The notes beneath the pieces were generated by a model that worked only from the letters and a program-made list of their open reading frames with translations, did no database searches and was not told where the DNA came from. Positions 32,985 to 42,252 of a DNA stretch of 64,000 bases are shown here, piece after piece. This DNA is from Syntrophaceae bacterium UBA2280. Its GTDB lineage: Bacteria > Desulfobacterota > Syntrophia > Syntrophales > Smithellaceae. Each line of letters starts with the position of its first letter. Positions within the stretch are counted from its first letter, which is position 1. A program made the translations under genes and the position numbers. Location: positions 1 through 64,000 of the forward strand of contig DDWS01000063.1 of the NCBI GenBank assembly GCA_002347685.1. Reading direction: 5' to 3'.

Positions 32985-34730
32985 ATGGCAGAGCCTGAGA
33001 AGAAGAGCCTCAAAAAAAAGATTCTCGTCGTGGATGACGAGGAAAGCATCAGGTTCACCTTCTCCCACTTCCTAAAGGAAGAGGGGTATGATGTCGTCAC
33101 CGCATCGGACCTTAAGAGCGCCCGGAAGATCCTGTTCCACACCCGACTAGACATCATCTTCATCGATATTGTGCTTGGAGGAGAATCTGGTCTGGACTTG
33201 CTCAAGCAGGTGAAGTCGCTGCATCTTAAGCATCCGGTGGTCATGATAACAGGGAATCCTACCTTGGACAATGCGACCGATGCGCTCAGGCTCGGGGCCT
33301 TTGATTTCCTGCTAAAGCCTGTGCGGAAGGACAACTTGCTCAGGGCCGTCTCCCTGGCCATCAGCCACAAGGTACTCATCGATGAGAAAGAGCTTGTCAC
33401 GAAGGAGAAGGAGAAATACCGCACGAACCTGGAGGCGATCTTCCAGAGTGTAAACGAAGGAATCATAACTGTGGATGAGGACATGCACTTGTTCGATGCC
33501 AACAGAAATATCGAAACCATCTGCAGCATATCCATCAAAAAAATCACCGGCCAGGCTTTTGATGATTGTTTCACGAAATGCAGCCACAACTGCTCCAAGG
33601 TGATAAGGGAAACCCTCAAACAGAAAAAGCCCATACGGGAGCTCCGGATGGAATGCGAGCACTATGACCGACCCCGGCAGGTGGTGCTGCTATCGTGTTC
33701 CTCCCTGATGGACGATGAAGATACATACATGGGGGCTGTCCTTGTAGTCCGGGATATCACGAGGCTTCACGATCTCGAGGAGGAGTTGAGAGGCAGGAGC
33801 AAGTTCCAAAACATTATAGGAAAAAGCAAGAAATTTCAGAATATCTTCAAACTTGTCGAGGCCCTCTCGGATATCGGTACCACGGTTCTCATAACCGGCG
33901 AGAGTGGGTCCGGCAAGGAACTTGTGGCAAACGCCCTTCATTATTCGGGAAAGAGGGCGGGCAAACCCTTCGTGAAGGTGAACTGCGCAGCACTAGCCGA
34001 GAACCTTCTCGAGAGCGAGCTCTTTGGACACGCCAAGGGGGCGTTCACGAGTGCGATAAAGGACAAGCAGGGCCGATTCGAGCTGGCAAAGGATGGCACC
34101 ATTTTACTGGACGAGATCGGAGACATTCCGCCACGCATCCAGGCCAAGCTCCTGAGGGTCCTTGAGGCAAAGACCTACGAGCGTGTGGGCGATGCCACCC
34201 CGAAAAAGACTGAGGCAAGGGTCATAGCCAGCACGAACCACAACCTGCGGGAAAAGGTCAAATCGGGGGAATTCAGGGAAGACCTGTACTACAGGCTCAA
34301 TGTGGTCGAGATCGACCTCCCGCCATTACGAGAGAGACCTGAAGACATCCCCCTGCTTGTGGATCATTTCTGCTCCATGTTTGAAAATTCGTTCAAAAAG
34401 TTGATCAACGGCATCTCAGATGAAGTGATGAGGATATTCATCAATTACAGCTGGCCCGGGAACGTGAGGGAGCTGGAGCATGCCATTGAGCACGCGTTCG
34501 TTCTTTGCAACGATCGTGTCATCCTGCCGGAGCACCTCCCTGCATACATGCTCGGCCTTGCGCTGAAGACAGGTACTGGGGATAACCAGTCCGGTGGTGA
34601 GATGGAGCTTATCCTCAATATCCTGACACAAACCAACTGGAACATCGCCAAGGCCGCACGCATGCTCTCCATGAGCAGGCCCACCCTGTACCGGAAGATG
34701 CGCGAGCATGGTATCGTCAAGCAAGGATAA
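32985..34730 (+). CDS. NtrC-type sigma-54 response regulator with PAS domain
   Basis: This encodes 581 residues from ATG 32985. Domains in order are a receiver (about 10-125, phospho-acceptor Asp61 in FIDIVLGG), a PAS-like domain with a Cys cluster (CFTKCSHNCSK), a sigma-54 AAA+ domain (GESGSGKE, GAFTSA, DEIGDIPPRIQ) and a C-terminal Fis-type helix-turn-helix (WNIAKAARMLSMSRPTLYRK). GAFTSA is a tolerated variant of the sigma-54 contact loop. It should activate the downstream operon, whose upstream region has tandem palindromes and a -24/-12-like element. Linkage to the operon is by position. Confidence 0.92.
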   Translation: MAEPEKKSLKKKILVVDDEESIRFTFSHFLKEEGYDVVTASDLKSARKILFHTRLDIIFIDIVLGGESGLDLLKQVKSLHLKHPVVMITGNPTLDNATDALRLGAFDFLLKPVRKDNLLRAVSLAISHKVLIDEKELVTKEKEKYRTNLEAIFQSVNEGIITVDEDMHLFDANRNIETICSISIKKITGQAFDDCFTKCSHNCSKVIRETLKQKKPIRELRMECEHYDRPRQVVLLSCSSLMDDEDTYMGAVLVVRDITRLHDLEEELRGRSKFQNIIGKSKKFQNIFKLVEALSDIGTTVLITGESGSGKELVANALHYSGKRAGKPFVKVNCAALAENLLESELFGHAKGAFTSAIKDKQGRFELAKDGTILLDEIGDIPPRIQAKLLRVLEAKTYERVGDATPKKTEARVIASTNHNLREKVKSGEFREDLYYRLNVVEIDLPPLRERPEDIPLLVDHFCSMFENSFKKLINGISDEVMRIFINYSWPGNVRELEHAIEHAFVLCNDRVILPEHLPAYMLGLALKTGTGDNQSGGEMELILNILTQTNWNIAKAARMLSMSRPTLYRKMREHGIVKQG

Positions 34731-34778
34731 GGCGATTAAGGATGATCTAGGGTCAATTGCTTTTACGCTGCAATTTTT

Positions 34779-34807
34779 TTACACTTGTGTAAATTACACT
34801 TGTGTAA
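34779..34807. promoter_or_regulatory. Tandem 14-bp palindromes: likely activator sites
   Basis: TTACAC-TT-GTGTAA occurs at 34779-34792 and again at 34794-34807. The two are in phase, 15 bases apart. They lie about 100 bases upstream of a sigma-54-like promoter and right after the gene of a sigma-54 activator, which is where its enhancer sites are expected. Confidence 0.7.
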
Positions 34808-34890
34808 AGGTTTAACATATATCCAGCGCATATCCGACACCCTGCTTTTCAACTATCTTAAATTCCAAAAGATATCTTGTTATACCCCTC

Positions 34891-34907
34891 TTGGCACGAA
34901 AATTTCA
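34891..34907 (+). promoter_or_regulatory. Sigma-54 (-24/-12) promoter candidate
   Basis: TTGGCACG-AAAA-TTTCA matches the consensus TTGGCACG-N4-TTGCA except for one base in the -12 element (T for G). It is about 70 bases upstream of the first gene of the catabolic operon. Confidence 0.6.
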
Positions 34908-34978
34908 TTAGAACACTATCAGGAGCCCTTCGGGGCAGTAGTTTCTTTAAGCAATTAATTCTACCGTGGTGTGGTGAC

Positions 34979-35335
34979 ATGAAGAGAAAAGGGAAACGGG
35001 AATATCCCATCAAGCTCATCAATTTCAATGAGTTCGACCAAGAGATTGATTCAACAGGCAAGCCAGTGCTCATGCTTTGCATACGTAGGGATTACGAGTT
35101 CAATAGCCAGACGGATCTGATTAGAGATGTGCTCGGCAGGATGGTTCAAGGGTTTCCCATAGACCTGAAGGTTTGCCTGGTGGACGAAGAGTCCAGACCG
35201 GCGCTCAAGGACAAACTTGATCTTCAGGGAAGCCCCGCCTTCTTGCTCTTTGAAAGAGGAGAGGAAAAGAATCGCCTGCTGGGTATTGCAGACGAAGAAA
35301 GGCTCAGGGGCTTTCTCAGCAGCACGCTGGGCTAA
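34979..35335 (+). CDS. Thioredoxin-fold protein lacking CxxC
   Basis: This encodes 118 residues from ATG 34979. The pattern of strands and helices fits a thioredoxin fold: KPVLMLCIRRD strand, helix, IDLKVCLVDEES strand, LDLQGSPAFLLF (with the cis-Pro position SPA), then a final helix. The CxxC redox site is absent (LCIRRDYEF at the equivalent place), so it is unlikely to be a disulfide reductase. It may be a binding or assembly partner. It is the first gene after the sigma-54-like promoter and lies 52 bases before the acyl-CoA dehydrogenase gene. Confidence 0.55.
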   Translation: MKRKGKREYPIKLINFNEFDQEIDSTGKPVLMLCIRRDYEFNSQTDLIRDVLGRMVQGFPIDLKVCLVDEESRPALKDKLDLQGSPAFLLFERGEEKNRLLGIADEERLRGFLSSTLG

Positions 35336-35387
35336 AACATGTAAGGGCGGTTTAAGTTGAGTTTAATAGACAGGAGGAGAAAAAAGT

Positions 35388-36647
35388 ATGCCGAATATTG
35401 ATGATTTTATTAGGCCGAAAGAATGGGTTTCCGATTTCGTTACTGATATCGGAAAAGTGTTGAGGGAGTGGGGGAAGGACAAATATTTACCGGTCAGACA
35501 GAATATCGACGAGGATTGGAAGCACCACAAGATCGTCGAACCCCTGTTGAAAGAGGTACTCGTAGATCTTGGAATCAACGCTGCATTTTTCCCGTACGAG
35601 GTGGGTGGGACAGATATTCCAGACGTCTGCACACTGATCTGCATTCTTGGAGAGGAGGGAGCAAGAATTGACTCAGGATTTACTGTTGCCTGCCTGTGTT
35701 CCGTATGGCCAATGCTGCCAATCATATTGAAACCTCACCGCAACATGAAACTTCTTGAGGAATTTGGACCGAAATTCTGTGGCTCTGAGCTGTATGTTGG
35801 TTGCAATGCCATGACAGAGCCTGCCAGCGGGGCGGACATTGAGAACGTTGACAGGATGCAGGGCAGAACCATTCAAACTACCGCAAAACTCGACGGTGAT
35901 CAATGGGTGATCAACGGTCACAAAATATGGCCTACAAACTCAGGCGATACGGCAAACCTTTATGGCGTGGTATGCACCACGAAAAAGGGGTCAACGGATC
36001 TGGACGATTTTGCTTTCATTTACGTGCCTGCTGATGCAAAGGGGGTCTCAGTCGGAGGTCCTTATCAGAAAGCAGGAATGGCGGCAGACATGAATACTGA
36101 TATCTGGTTTGATCAAGTGCGTGTGCCTCAGAGGTATCGCGCCCATGGACCAGGCGATGATCTGAAATATTTCAAAGAGATGATAACCTATGGGAACATG
36201 GCGACTGCCGCCATGTGCCTGGGGGTAATGAAGAACGTTTATGAGATTATCAAAAAATGGACCACTGAAAGGATTATAGCAGGGAAGCCCCTCAAGGAAC
36301 ACAGCATGGTGGCCGCAGCCCTATCTGATATCGCCATCAACATCGAGGCGACATCTGCATGGATCCATATGTACGCACGGGAAGTTGATCGCCCAGACAT
36401 TTATGGAACAAACCCGTGGGATGACACGCTGGTGCATAAGACACGCGGACTATCCACATTTGCCTGTAAGGCAGTAGAGAAAGTATGCAGCTCGGCCATG
36501 GATTACATGGGCTCATACGGGTACTCGAGGGAATTTGATCTCGAGAAGCACTGGAGGGACAGCAAAATGCTGGGACTCTGGATGGGCGGCCTGGGATTGA
36601 AGCAGATGGAGAATGCCAGATACTGGTATGAACTGGAGACGTTATAG
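35388..36647 (+). CDS. Acyl-CoA dehydrogenase
   Basis: This 419-residue protein has typical acyl-CoA dehydrogenase features: an N-terminal helical domain, the FAD-contact region CNAMTEPASGADIENV (about 140-155), WVINGHKIWPTNSG (about 173-186) and a C-terminal helical domain with MDYMGSYGYSREFDLEKHWR (about 368-387). FAD-dependent enzymes of this family introduce a double bond next to a CoA thioester. In this operon it could act on a cyclic acyl-CoA, but the substrate is unknown. The ribosome site is AGGAGG. A matching electron-transfer flavoprotein is not in the window. Confidence 0.9.
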   Translation: MPNIDDFIRPKEWVSDFVTDIGKVLREWGKDKYLPVRQNIDEDWKHHKIVEPLLKEVLVDLGINAAFFPYEVGGTDIPDVCTLICILGEEGARIDSGFTVACLCSVWPMLPIILKPHRNMKLLEEFGPKFCGSELYVGCNAMTEPASGADIENVDRMQGRTIQTTAKLDGDQWVINGHKIWPTNSGDTANLYGVVCTTKKGSTDLDDFAFIYVPADAKGVSVGGPYQKAGMAADMNTDIWFDQVRVPQRYRAHGPGDDLKYFKEMITYGNMATAAMCLGVMKNVYEIIKKWTTERIIAGKPLKEHSMVAAALSDIAINIEATSAWIHMYAREVDRPDIYGTNPWDDTLVHKTRGLSTFACKAVEKVCSSAMDYMGSYGYSREFDLEKHWRDSKMLGLWMGGLGLKQMENARYWYELETL

Positions 36648-36704
36648 GCAAGGGATACAATAATCGGAACTCGTGAAAGAAAAAATCAATTAGGAGGTGA
36701 GCCA

Positions 36705-37127
36705 ATGGCTATTTATCCGTCGCAGGAATGGTGTGATGAATGGAAAGATGCAATGAACAATGATCCGGCATGTGTGGAAACCGGGAAAAACTGGGGCTTG
36801 GATTTTCCTGGAGATTTTCTTTTTGAGATCACCCCGGGATCAGGGCTGGACAAGACTCACTACATGTATGCCGACATCAAAGGGGGAAAATGTCTTGAAT
36901 TGAAAATGCTCGATAGCCAAGGAGATAAAAAGCCCGGGTTCTATGTCACTGGATCCTATGGCGACTTTAAACCGGTGGTTAAGGGCGAAAAAGACTTCAT
37001 AGAAGGCATTGTTCGGGCGCTCTTCATAATGAAGGGGGATATGGGGAAGATCATGCGCAATGCCAAATACATCCGGGCAATGGCAGCTTCCATAAGCTCA
37101 TTTAAGAACGAGTATCTCGGCGAATGA
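36705..37127 (+). CDS. SCP2-type lipid/acyl-CoA-binding protein
   Basis: This encodes 140 residues with a perfect ribosome site (AGGAGG). The sequence fits the SCP2 (sterol carrier) fold: FLFEITPGSGLDKTHYMYAD, then CLELKMLDSQ, a GSYGDFKPVVKGEKDFIEGI segment and a helix IVRALFIMKGDMGKIMRNAKY. SCP2 proteins hold hydrophobic acyl chains or CoA esters and often sit beside acyl-CoA metabolic genes. A second SCP2-like gene follows 7 bases later. Confidence 0.7.
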   Translation: MAIYPSQEWCDEWKDAMNNDPACVETGKNWGLDFPGDFLFEITPGSGLDKTHYMYADIKGGKCLELKMLDSQGDKKPGFYVTGSYGDFKPVVKGEKDFIEGIVRALFIMKGDMGKIMRNAKYIRAMAASISSFKNEYLGE

Positions 37128-37134
37128 GGGCCAA

Positions 37135-37497
37135 ATGGGAGAAATCCGCATCATCGGCGATCTCAACGGCTTAGGTGCCAGTCTGCTATCCATAATGGAA
37201 CAGAACATCGACAATCCGGAGCGGATGAAGAAGATCCGCAGGATTTCGGGCAACCTCGTGGCGACGGAGAAGAACATTGGTGTGGCGATCACCATTATCT
37301 TCGACAAGGGAAACATATCGCTTAAGGATGGCTCGGTTGAGAAACCCTCGGCTGCGCTGTGGACCGATTTCGACACATTGGCTGCGTATAGCTGCGGCGA
37401 GCTCAATCCCATCGTGGGTGTGCTCAAGGGCAGGATCAAAGTGAGGGGAAACCTCCTCAAGCTCCTCAAGATGGTGACCATTGTGCGGTCTGACTAA
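37135..37497 (+). CDS. Second SCP2-like protein
   Basis: This encodes 120 residues. The pattern NIGVAITIIFDKGNISLKDG, then SAALWTDFDTLAAYSCGELN and GVLKGRIKVRGNLLKLLKMV fits the C-terminal two thirds of an SCP2 domain. In SCP2 proteins the segment '(L)xGRIKVxGNxxKLLKL' is typical. It is shorter than the first copy and only distantly similar to it. A paired arrangement may form a two-subunit carrier. That is inference. Confidence 0.65.
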   Translation: MGEIRIIGDLNGLGASLLSIMEQNIDNPERMKKIRRISGNLVATEKNIGVAITIIFDKGNISLKDGSVEKPSAALWTDFDTLAAYSCGELNPIVGVLKGRIKVRGNLLKLLKMVTIVRSD

Positions 37498-37522
37498 CAC
37501 GATACGGCAAGGAGAAAAAGAC

Positions 37523-39382
37523 ATGTCTGGTTTCATGGGAAAGATTCTCAGAGTGGATCTTACGCATAGGAAGGTAACGGAAGAACCCCTTCCTAAGGAA
37601 GACGCCGCCCTTCTCTTGGGGGGATGCGGTCTTGCCACCAAGTACCTGTTTGAAGAGCTAAAGCCCGGGACTGACCCCCTCGGGCCAGACAACAAACTTA
37701 TTTTCATGTCAGGGCCTCTGACGGGCACGCTCTCTCCCAGTTCCGGCAAGTCCAACGCGGTGACCAAATCACCGCTCACGGGACTCTGGGGCCAGTCAGG
37801 CACGGGTGGGAAGTGGGGCAGGGAGCTCAAGAGAAGCGGCTTCGATGGCATCATCATCGAGGGGGCTTCCGAAGAACCAATCTACCTAAGCATTGACAAT
37901 GGCAAAGTTACGTTCAACGACGCTTCCGGTCTTTGGGGAAAGAACGTGTTTGACACCACAACGATCCTCGAACAGCAACTTGGCAAAGGTTTCTGCATCG
38001 CCTGCATCGGTACGGGGGGGGAAAACCTCGTCAAGTATGCCGCCATTATGAACGAGCGCCACCGGGCACTGGGCCGGGGTGGATTCGGTGCGGTGATGGG
38101 ATCCAAGAAGCTCAAGGCAGTAGCGGTCAAGGGTGAGATGAAGATCCCGATCTTTGACAAGGACGCCTTTGAAGCGGCGGCAAAGACGGCATCCGACTTC
38201 ATTAATGAAAGCCTCCTCAAGATAACACTTGAGGTGTACGGCACCGCCATGGTGCTTGACCTCGTCAACATCAAGGGCGGTCTGCCCACACGCAATTGGC
38301 AGCGCGGTGTCTGCGCATATGCAGACAAGATTAATGCACCGGCCATCAATGATAAGATTTTGGTGGGGAGGAAGGCGTGCTACGCCTGTCCTATTGCTTG
38401 CGGTAGGAACGTGGACATCAAGACTGGGAAATATGCCATCAAGGGCGAGGGACCGGAGTATGAGAGCATCGGCACCTTCGGATCAATGTGCGACATCAGC
38501 GACATCGAGGCCATCACCTATGCCCATATCCTGTGCAACGACCTAGGTCTTGACACGGTTTCAGCAGGCAGCACCATCGCCTTTGCCATGGAGTGTTACG
38601 AGAAGGGGATACTCAAGAAGAAGGACACGGGGGGCAAGGAGATTCTGTTTGGCAATGCGGACACCATGGTTGACCTGGTCCGTAGCATTGCTTCCAGACA
38701 AGGTATAGGCGACCTTCTGGCCGAGGGGACCCGACACATGGCCGCTCAACTCGGACAAGGCAGCGAGCGGTTTGCCATGAATGTCAAGGGCATGGAGCTG
38801 CCCGCCTATGACTGCAGGGCCACAAAGATCACCGGCCTGGCGTATGTTACGGCAAACAGAGGCGGCGACCATGTAACTGCCTATATTCAAGGTCCCACAT
38901 TTCTTGACATCCCATTTCTCATCGTGGAGGAGAACACCATCGAGGACGTCACGAAGGAAAATCCTCTGGAGGCCAAGGTCGTCAAGGATATGGAAGATGC
39001 CCTGACCACCTTTGATGCCCTGGGTGCCTGCAAATTCATGGGCATGGCCCTCATGGCCGACGATCTCTTACCCGTGATCAATGCCGCCACGGGTTGGGAC
39101 CTTGATGTGGCCGGATTCAGGCGTGCGGGTGAACGGATTTTCAATCTGGCCCGCGCGTTCAACGTTCGGGAAGGTTTGAGGAGAAAAGACGACACTTTGC
39201 CGCTCAGACTGCTGGAAGATCCGCTGCCTGACGGTCCTGCTGCTGGACTCACCGTGGACCTCGAGCCGCTTCTGAACGCCTACTACGGATACAGGGGCTG
39301 GGACATACACACCGGGATACCCACAAGAGAGAAACTTCTCGAATTGGAACTTGATTTTGTGATTGATGAGTTAGGAGACTGA
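37523..39382 (+). CDS. Tungsten aldehyde:ferredoxin oxidoreductase family enzyme
   Basis: This 619-residue protein has the AOR family layout: N-terminal MGKILRVDLTHRKVTEEPLP, central GRGGFGAVMGSKKLKAVAVK (about 189-208) with tungstopterin contacts, and Fe-S ligands C-x2-C-x3-C (Cys286, 289, 293 in CYACPIACG) with the fourth Cys near residue 500 (LGACKF). AOR enzymes oxidise aldehydes or reduce acids with ferredoxin. The BamB subunit of class II benzoyl-CoA reductase is also of this family. It lies within an operon with ATP-driven reductase subunits, so either aldehyde/acid conversion or a direct ring-reduction role is open. The ATG follows GGAGA. Confidence 0.92.
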   Translation: MSGFMGKILRVDLTHRKVTEEPLPKEDAALLLGGCGLATKYLFEELKPGTDPLGPDNKLIFMSGPLTGTLSPSSGKSNAVTKSPLTGLWGQSGTGGKWGRELKRSGFDGIIIEGASEEPIYLSIDNGKVTFNDASGLWGKNVFDTTTILEQQLGKGFCIACIGTGGENLVKYAAIMNERHRALGRGGFGAVMGSKKLKAVAVKGEMKIPIFDKDAFEAAAKTASDFINESLLKITLEVYGTAMVLDLVNIKGGLPTRNWQRGVCAYADKINAPAINDKILVGRKACYACPIACGRNVDIKTGKYAIKGEGPEYESIGTFGSMCDISDIEAITYAHILCNDLGLDTVSAGSTIAFAMECYEKGILKKKDTGGKEILFGNADTMVDLVRSIASRQGIGDLLAEGTRHMAAQLGQGSERFAMNVKGMELPAYDCRATKITGLAYVTANRGGDHVTAYIQGPTFLDIPFLIVEENTIEDVTKENPLEAKVVKDMEDALTTFDALGACKFMGMALMADDLLPVINAATGWDLDVAGFRRAGERIFNLARAFNVREGLRRKDDTLPLRLLEDPLPDGPAAGLTVDLEPLLNAYYGYRGWDIHTGIPTREKLLELELDFVIDELGD

Positions 39383-39385
39383 AGA

Positions 39386-41071
39386 ATGAGTGACTATGAT
39401 AAAAGACCTTGGATAAAGAAATACAAGCTCGGACCGTACGACCTGGCTGATACCATGACACCGTATCCGGTGGTGTCGCTCAGTGCCATCTTCGATGAGA
39501 CAGCGGCAAAATATGCGAAGAGGGCGGCATGCGAGTATCTGGGGAAGAAATATACTTGGGCGGAGCTGAAGAATCTGGTGGACAGGCTTGCAACCGCTCT
39601 GGCAGGCCTCGGCATCGTCAAGGGAGACAGGGTGGCGACCATCCTGCCCACATCACCCCAGTTCATCATCAGCGATTATGCAATCCTCAGGGCAGGCGCC
39701 GTCCACGTGCCGTGCAGCCCACTGCACCGCAGCAGGGAGCTCGCCTATGAAATAGGACAGTCCGGGGCGAAGATCCTCATCTGTCTCGAGGAATCTCTCG
39801 ATCTAATCGACGCAATAAGGGACAAGACTGCAATCGAACACATCATTGTTACCAATGCACATGATTTCTCTGCAGAAGAGCCTGCTGCCAAGGAAATATT
39901 CGGGACACTCCAGCTCAGGAAGGTGATTGCGGACCATGAACCTATGCGGGTTGCGGTCAGCGTGAACCCGAAAGATGACCTTGCAGAGCTCGTATTCACC
40001 GGCGGCGCCACAGGTGTGCCCAAGGGAGTAATGCTCACGCACTACAACTTGGCCACGAACACTATCCAGACATTGCCCTGGGTCCTCAAGCCCCTGGAGA
40101 AGGGTATAATAGGCAAGGCATCCATGCTCATCGGGATACCTACGTTCCACTCCTATGGTCACTGGACCATCAGGGTGTCTGTGTTCTGGGGGCTCCAAAT
40201 GCTCCTGCTGCCGGACTCGAGAGACACGGAAACCATTGTATACTTTCTCAAGAAATACCGGCCCTTCATGGCACCTCTGGTCCCTACCCAATATATGCGG
40301 CTCGTCGAGAAGAAGATCGGCAGGACGAATACAACCTTTGCATCAGGGGCGGCGCCTTTGCCAGAGAAGGTGAGGGCCGATTTCAAAAAAGAGACGGGTA
40401 TGCCCATCACCGAGGCATACGGGTTGACCGAGACCAGCCCGGTTACGCACTTCAATGTGTCCAGCTTCTCGAAGATAACAGGCTTCATGCCCTTCGAGAA
40501 GGTTGGCTCCATCGGAGTTCCTGTAATTGATACCGATGTCAGGGTTGTGGACGAGGCAACGGGAAAAGACCTCGGTCCGGGCGAGGTGGGAGGGCTCTAT
40601 GTGCGCGGACCTCAGGTAATGTTGGGGTACTGGCCCACGCCGGGTTCCGGCCTCACGGACGGCTGGCTCAAGACCGGCGACCTCTGCAGAATGGACGATG
40701 ACGGGTATTTCTTCCTCGTGGACCGCGACAAGGACATGGTGAATGTCTCGGGCAACAAGGTCTACACCACACTCGTCGATACGGTTCTCTTCGAACATGC
40801 CTCTGTGGCCAGTGCGGTGGCAATCGGTGTCCCCGACCCGGAGCGAGACGGCAGCGAGCGGATCAAGGCGTTTGTAGTTCTGAAGGACAGCTGCAAGGGA
40901 ACGGTAACAGAGTCGGACATCATCGAGCACTGCCGTCAGAACCTGGCAGCGTATGCAGTGCCCAGGTCTGTGGAGTTCCGGGATAGTCTTCCCATGACCG
41001 TGACGGAGAAACTTTTCAAGAAGCAGTTGAGAGATGAAGAAATGCATAAACAGCAAGAAATAAAGGGATAA
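39386..41071 (+). CDS. AMP-forming acyl/aryl-CoA ligase
   Basis: This 561-residue member of the ANL superfamily has the phosphate-binding motif FTGGATGVPKGVML (about 203-216), AYGLTETSP (about 346-354), GWLKTGDLCRMDDDGYFFLVDRDKDM (about 426-451) and a C-terminal lysine in TVTEKLFKKQL. It should activate a carboxylic acid to its CoA thioester using ATP, supplying the reductase encoded next. The substrate cannot be read from the sequence. It is only 3 bases after the AOR gene. Confidence 0.9.
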   Translation: MSDYDKRPWIKKYKLGPYDLADTMTPYPVVSLSAIFDETAAKYAKRAACEYLGKKYTWAELKNLVDRLATALAGLGIVKGDRVATILPTSPQFIISDYAILRAGAVHVPCSPLHRSRELAYEIGQSGAKILICLEESLDLIDAIRDKTAIEHIIVTNAHDFSAEEPAAKEIFGTLQLRKVIADHEPMRVAVSVNPKDDLAELVFTGGATGVPKGVMLTHYNLATNTIQTLPWVLKPLEKGIIGKASMLIGIPTFHSYGHWTIRVSVFWGLQMLLLPDSRDTETIVYFLKKYRPFMAPLVPTQYMRLVEKKIGRTNTTFASGAAPLPEKVRADFKKETGMPITEAYGLTETSPVTHFNVSSFSKITGFMPFEKVGSIGVPVIDTDVRVVDEATGKDLGPGEVGGLYVRGPQVMLGYWPTPGSGLTDGWLKTGDLCRMDDDGYFFLVDRDKDMVNVSGNKVYTTLVDTVLFEHASVASAVAIGVPDPERDGSERIKAFVVLKDSCKGTVTESDIIEHCRQNLAAYAVPRSVEFRDSLPMTVTEKLFKKQLRDEEMHKQQEIKG

Positions 41072-41114
41072 ATGGATTGAGGGAGAACACCGAGACAAAA
41101 ATGGGGAGGATAAA

Positions 41115-42248
41115 ATGACAGCGTTAGAAGAGCTGAAGAAATTACCTACACGCAAAGAAAATCCGTATATCAAAGAATGGAAGGGAAAAGGACGCAGTAT
41201 AGTAGGTTTTACCTGTCATTATGCCCCGAAGGAAATTTTTTATGCGGCAGACATATTCCCTTACCGGCTGGAAGCCAGGGGGACAAGAGAAACGGGGCTT
41301 GCCGATGTATACTACCATCGTTTTAACTGCACTTATTCCCGATGCATTTTGCAGGAAGGCCTTTCCGGCGGATATGCATTTCTTGACGGACTGTGCTTTC
41401 TCAATGGCTGCGAGCAGATACGGCGGATGTACGAGGTATGGAAGGAACACGTTCCTACAACCGATTATCAATACATGATCACTATCCCTCACTCAATCTA
41501 TGATGAGGGCTTTGAATGGTACAAAGAGGAGGTCTTCAGATTCAAAGAAGATCTGGCAAATAATTTTGCCACACGACTCACCAAAGGCGACCTGCGGGCA
41601 GGCATTGATGTGTATAACGAGAGCAAGCGCCTGCTGAAAGAGCTCTACGAGTTACGGAAGTCAGATCACCCTCCTATCAGCGGCGCAGAGGCAATGAAAC
41701 TCATATTTGCCGCTGATATCATGCCTAGGGAAAAGTATAATACCCTCCTCAAGGAAGCCATGAAAGAAATCAGATCACGTGACGGAATTAAGGATTACAA
41801 GGCTAGGATTATGGTAGGAGGATCCCCCCTTGACGATACTCAGATCATCGAGATCATCGAGAACCTTGGTGGGATTGTTGTAACAGACACCCTCTGCGGC
41901 GGCTCAAGAAACTTCCAGGAGTTTGTTGAAGTTGAAAAAGATGGGGATCCCCTGGAGGCGATTGCCAGATGCTATTACTATAGTAATCCCTGTCCTCGCA
42001 TGCTCAACAGCTTTGACTCCCGATGCGAGTATACGGAGAAGATGGCCGGGGAGGCGAACGTGGACGGTATCATCCTCCAGAAGATTGTATTCTGCGATAA
42101 CCATTCCGTTGAGTGCACGATGATCGCAGATGAATTGGAACCCAAGGGCATTCCCGTACTCAATCTCGAGAGGGAACATATGTTGACTGATGTAGGGAGA
42201 GTAAGAACCAGGATCGAAGCATTTATCGAGAGAATTTCAAGGAGGTGA
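41115..42248 (+). CDS. Aryl-CoA reductase / 2-hydroxyacyl-CoA dehydratase subunit (BcrC/HgdB-like)
   Basis: This 377-residue protein belongs to the HgdB/BcrB-BcrC family. Several conserved Cys residues likely bind a [4Fe-4S] cluster and the substrate: GFTCHYAPKE, RFNCTYSRC, FLNGCEQIRR and a later CDNHSVECTMI. The size matches BcrC/BzdN (about 380 residues). In ATP-dependent benzoyl-CoA reductase this subunit with BcrB forms the ring-reducing module. The next gene encodes the partner. The ribosome site is GGGGAGGA. Confidence 0.85.
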   Translation: MTALEELKKLPTRKENPYIKEWKGKGRSIVGFTCHYAPKEIFYAADIFPYRLEARGTRETGLADVYYHRFNCTYSRCILQEGLSGGYAFLDGLCFLNGCEQIRRMYEVWKEHVPTTDYQYMITIPHSIYDEGFEWYKEEVFRFKEDLANNFATRLTKGDLRAGIDVYNESKRLLKELYELRKSDHPPISGAEAMKLIFAADIMPREKYNTLLKEAMKEIRSRDGIKDYKARIMVGGSPLDDTQIIEIIENLGGIVVTDTLCGGSRNFQEFVEVEKDGDPLEAIARCYYYSNPCPRMLNSFDSRCEYTEKMAGEANVDGIILQKIVFCDNHSVECTMIADELEPKGIPVLNLEREHMLTDVGRVRTRIEAFIERISRR

Positions 42249-42252
42249 TTCT

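Noticed and set aside
32570..33634. 354-codon minus-strand frame under the kinase/regulator pair
   Set aside because: It bridges two well-supported plus-strand genes and contains no recognisable features.
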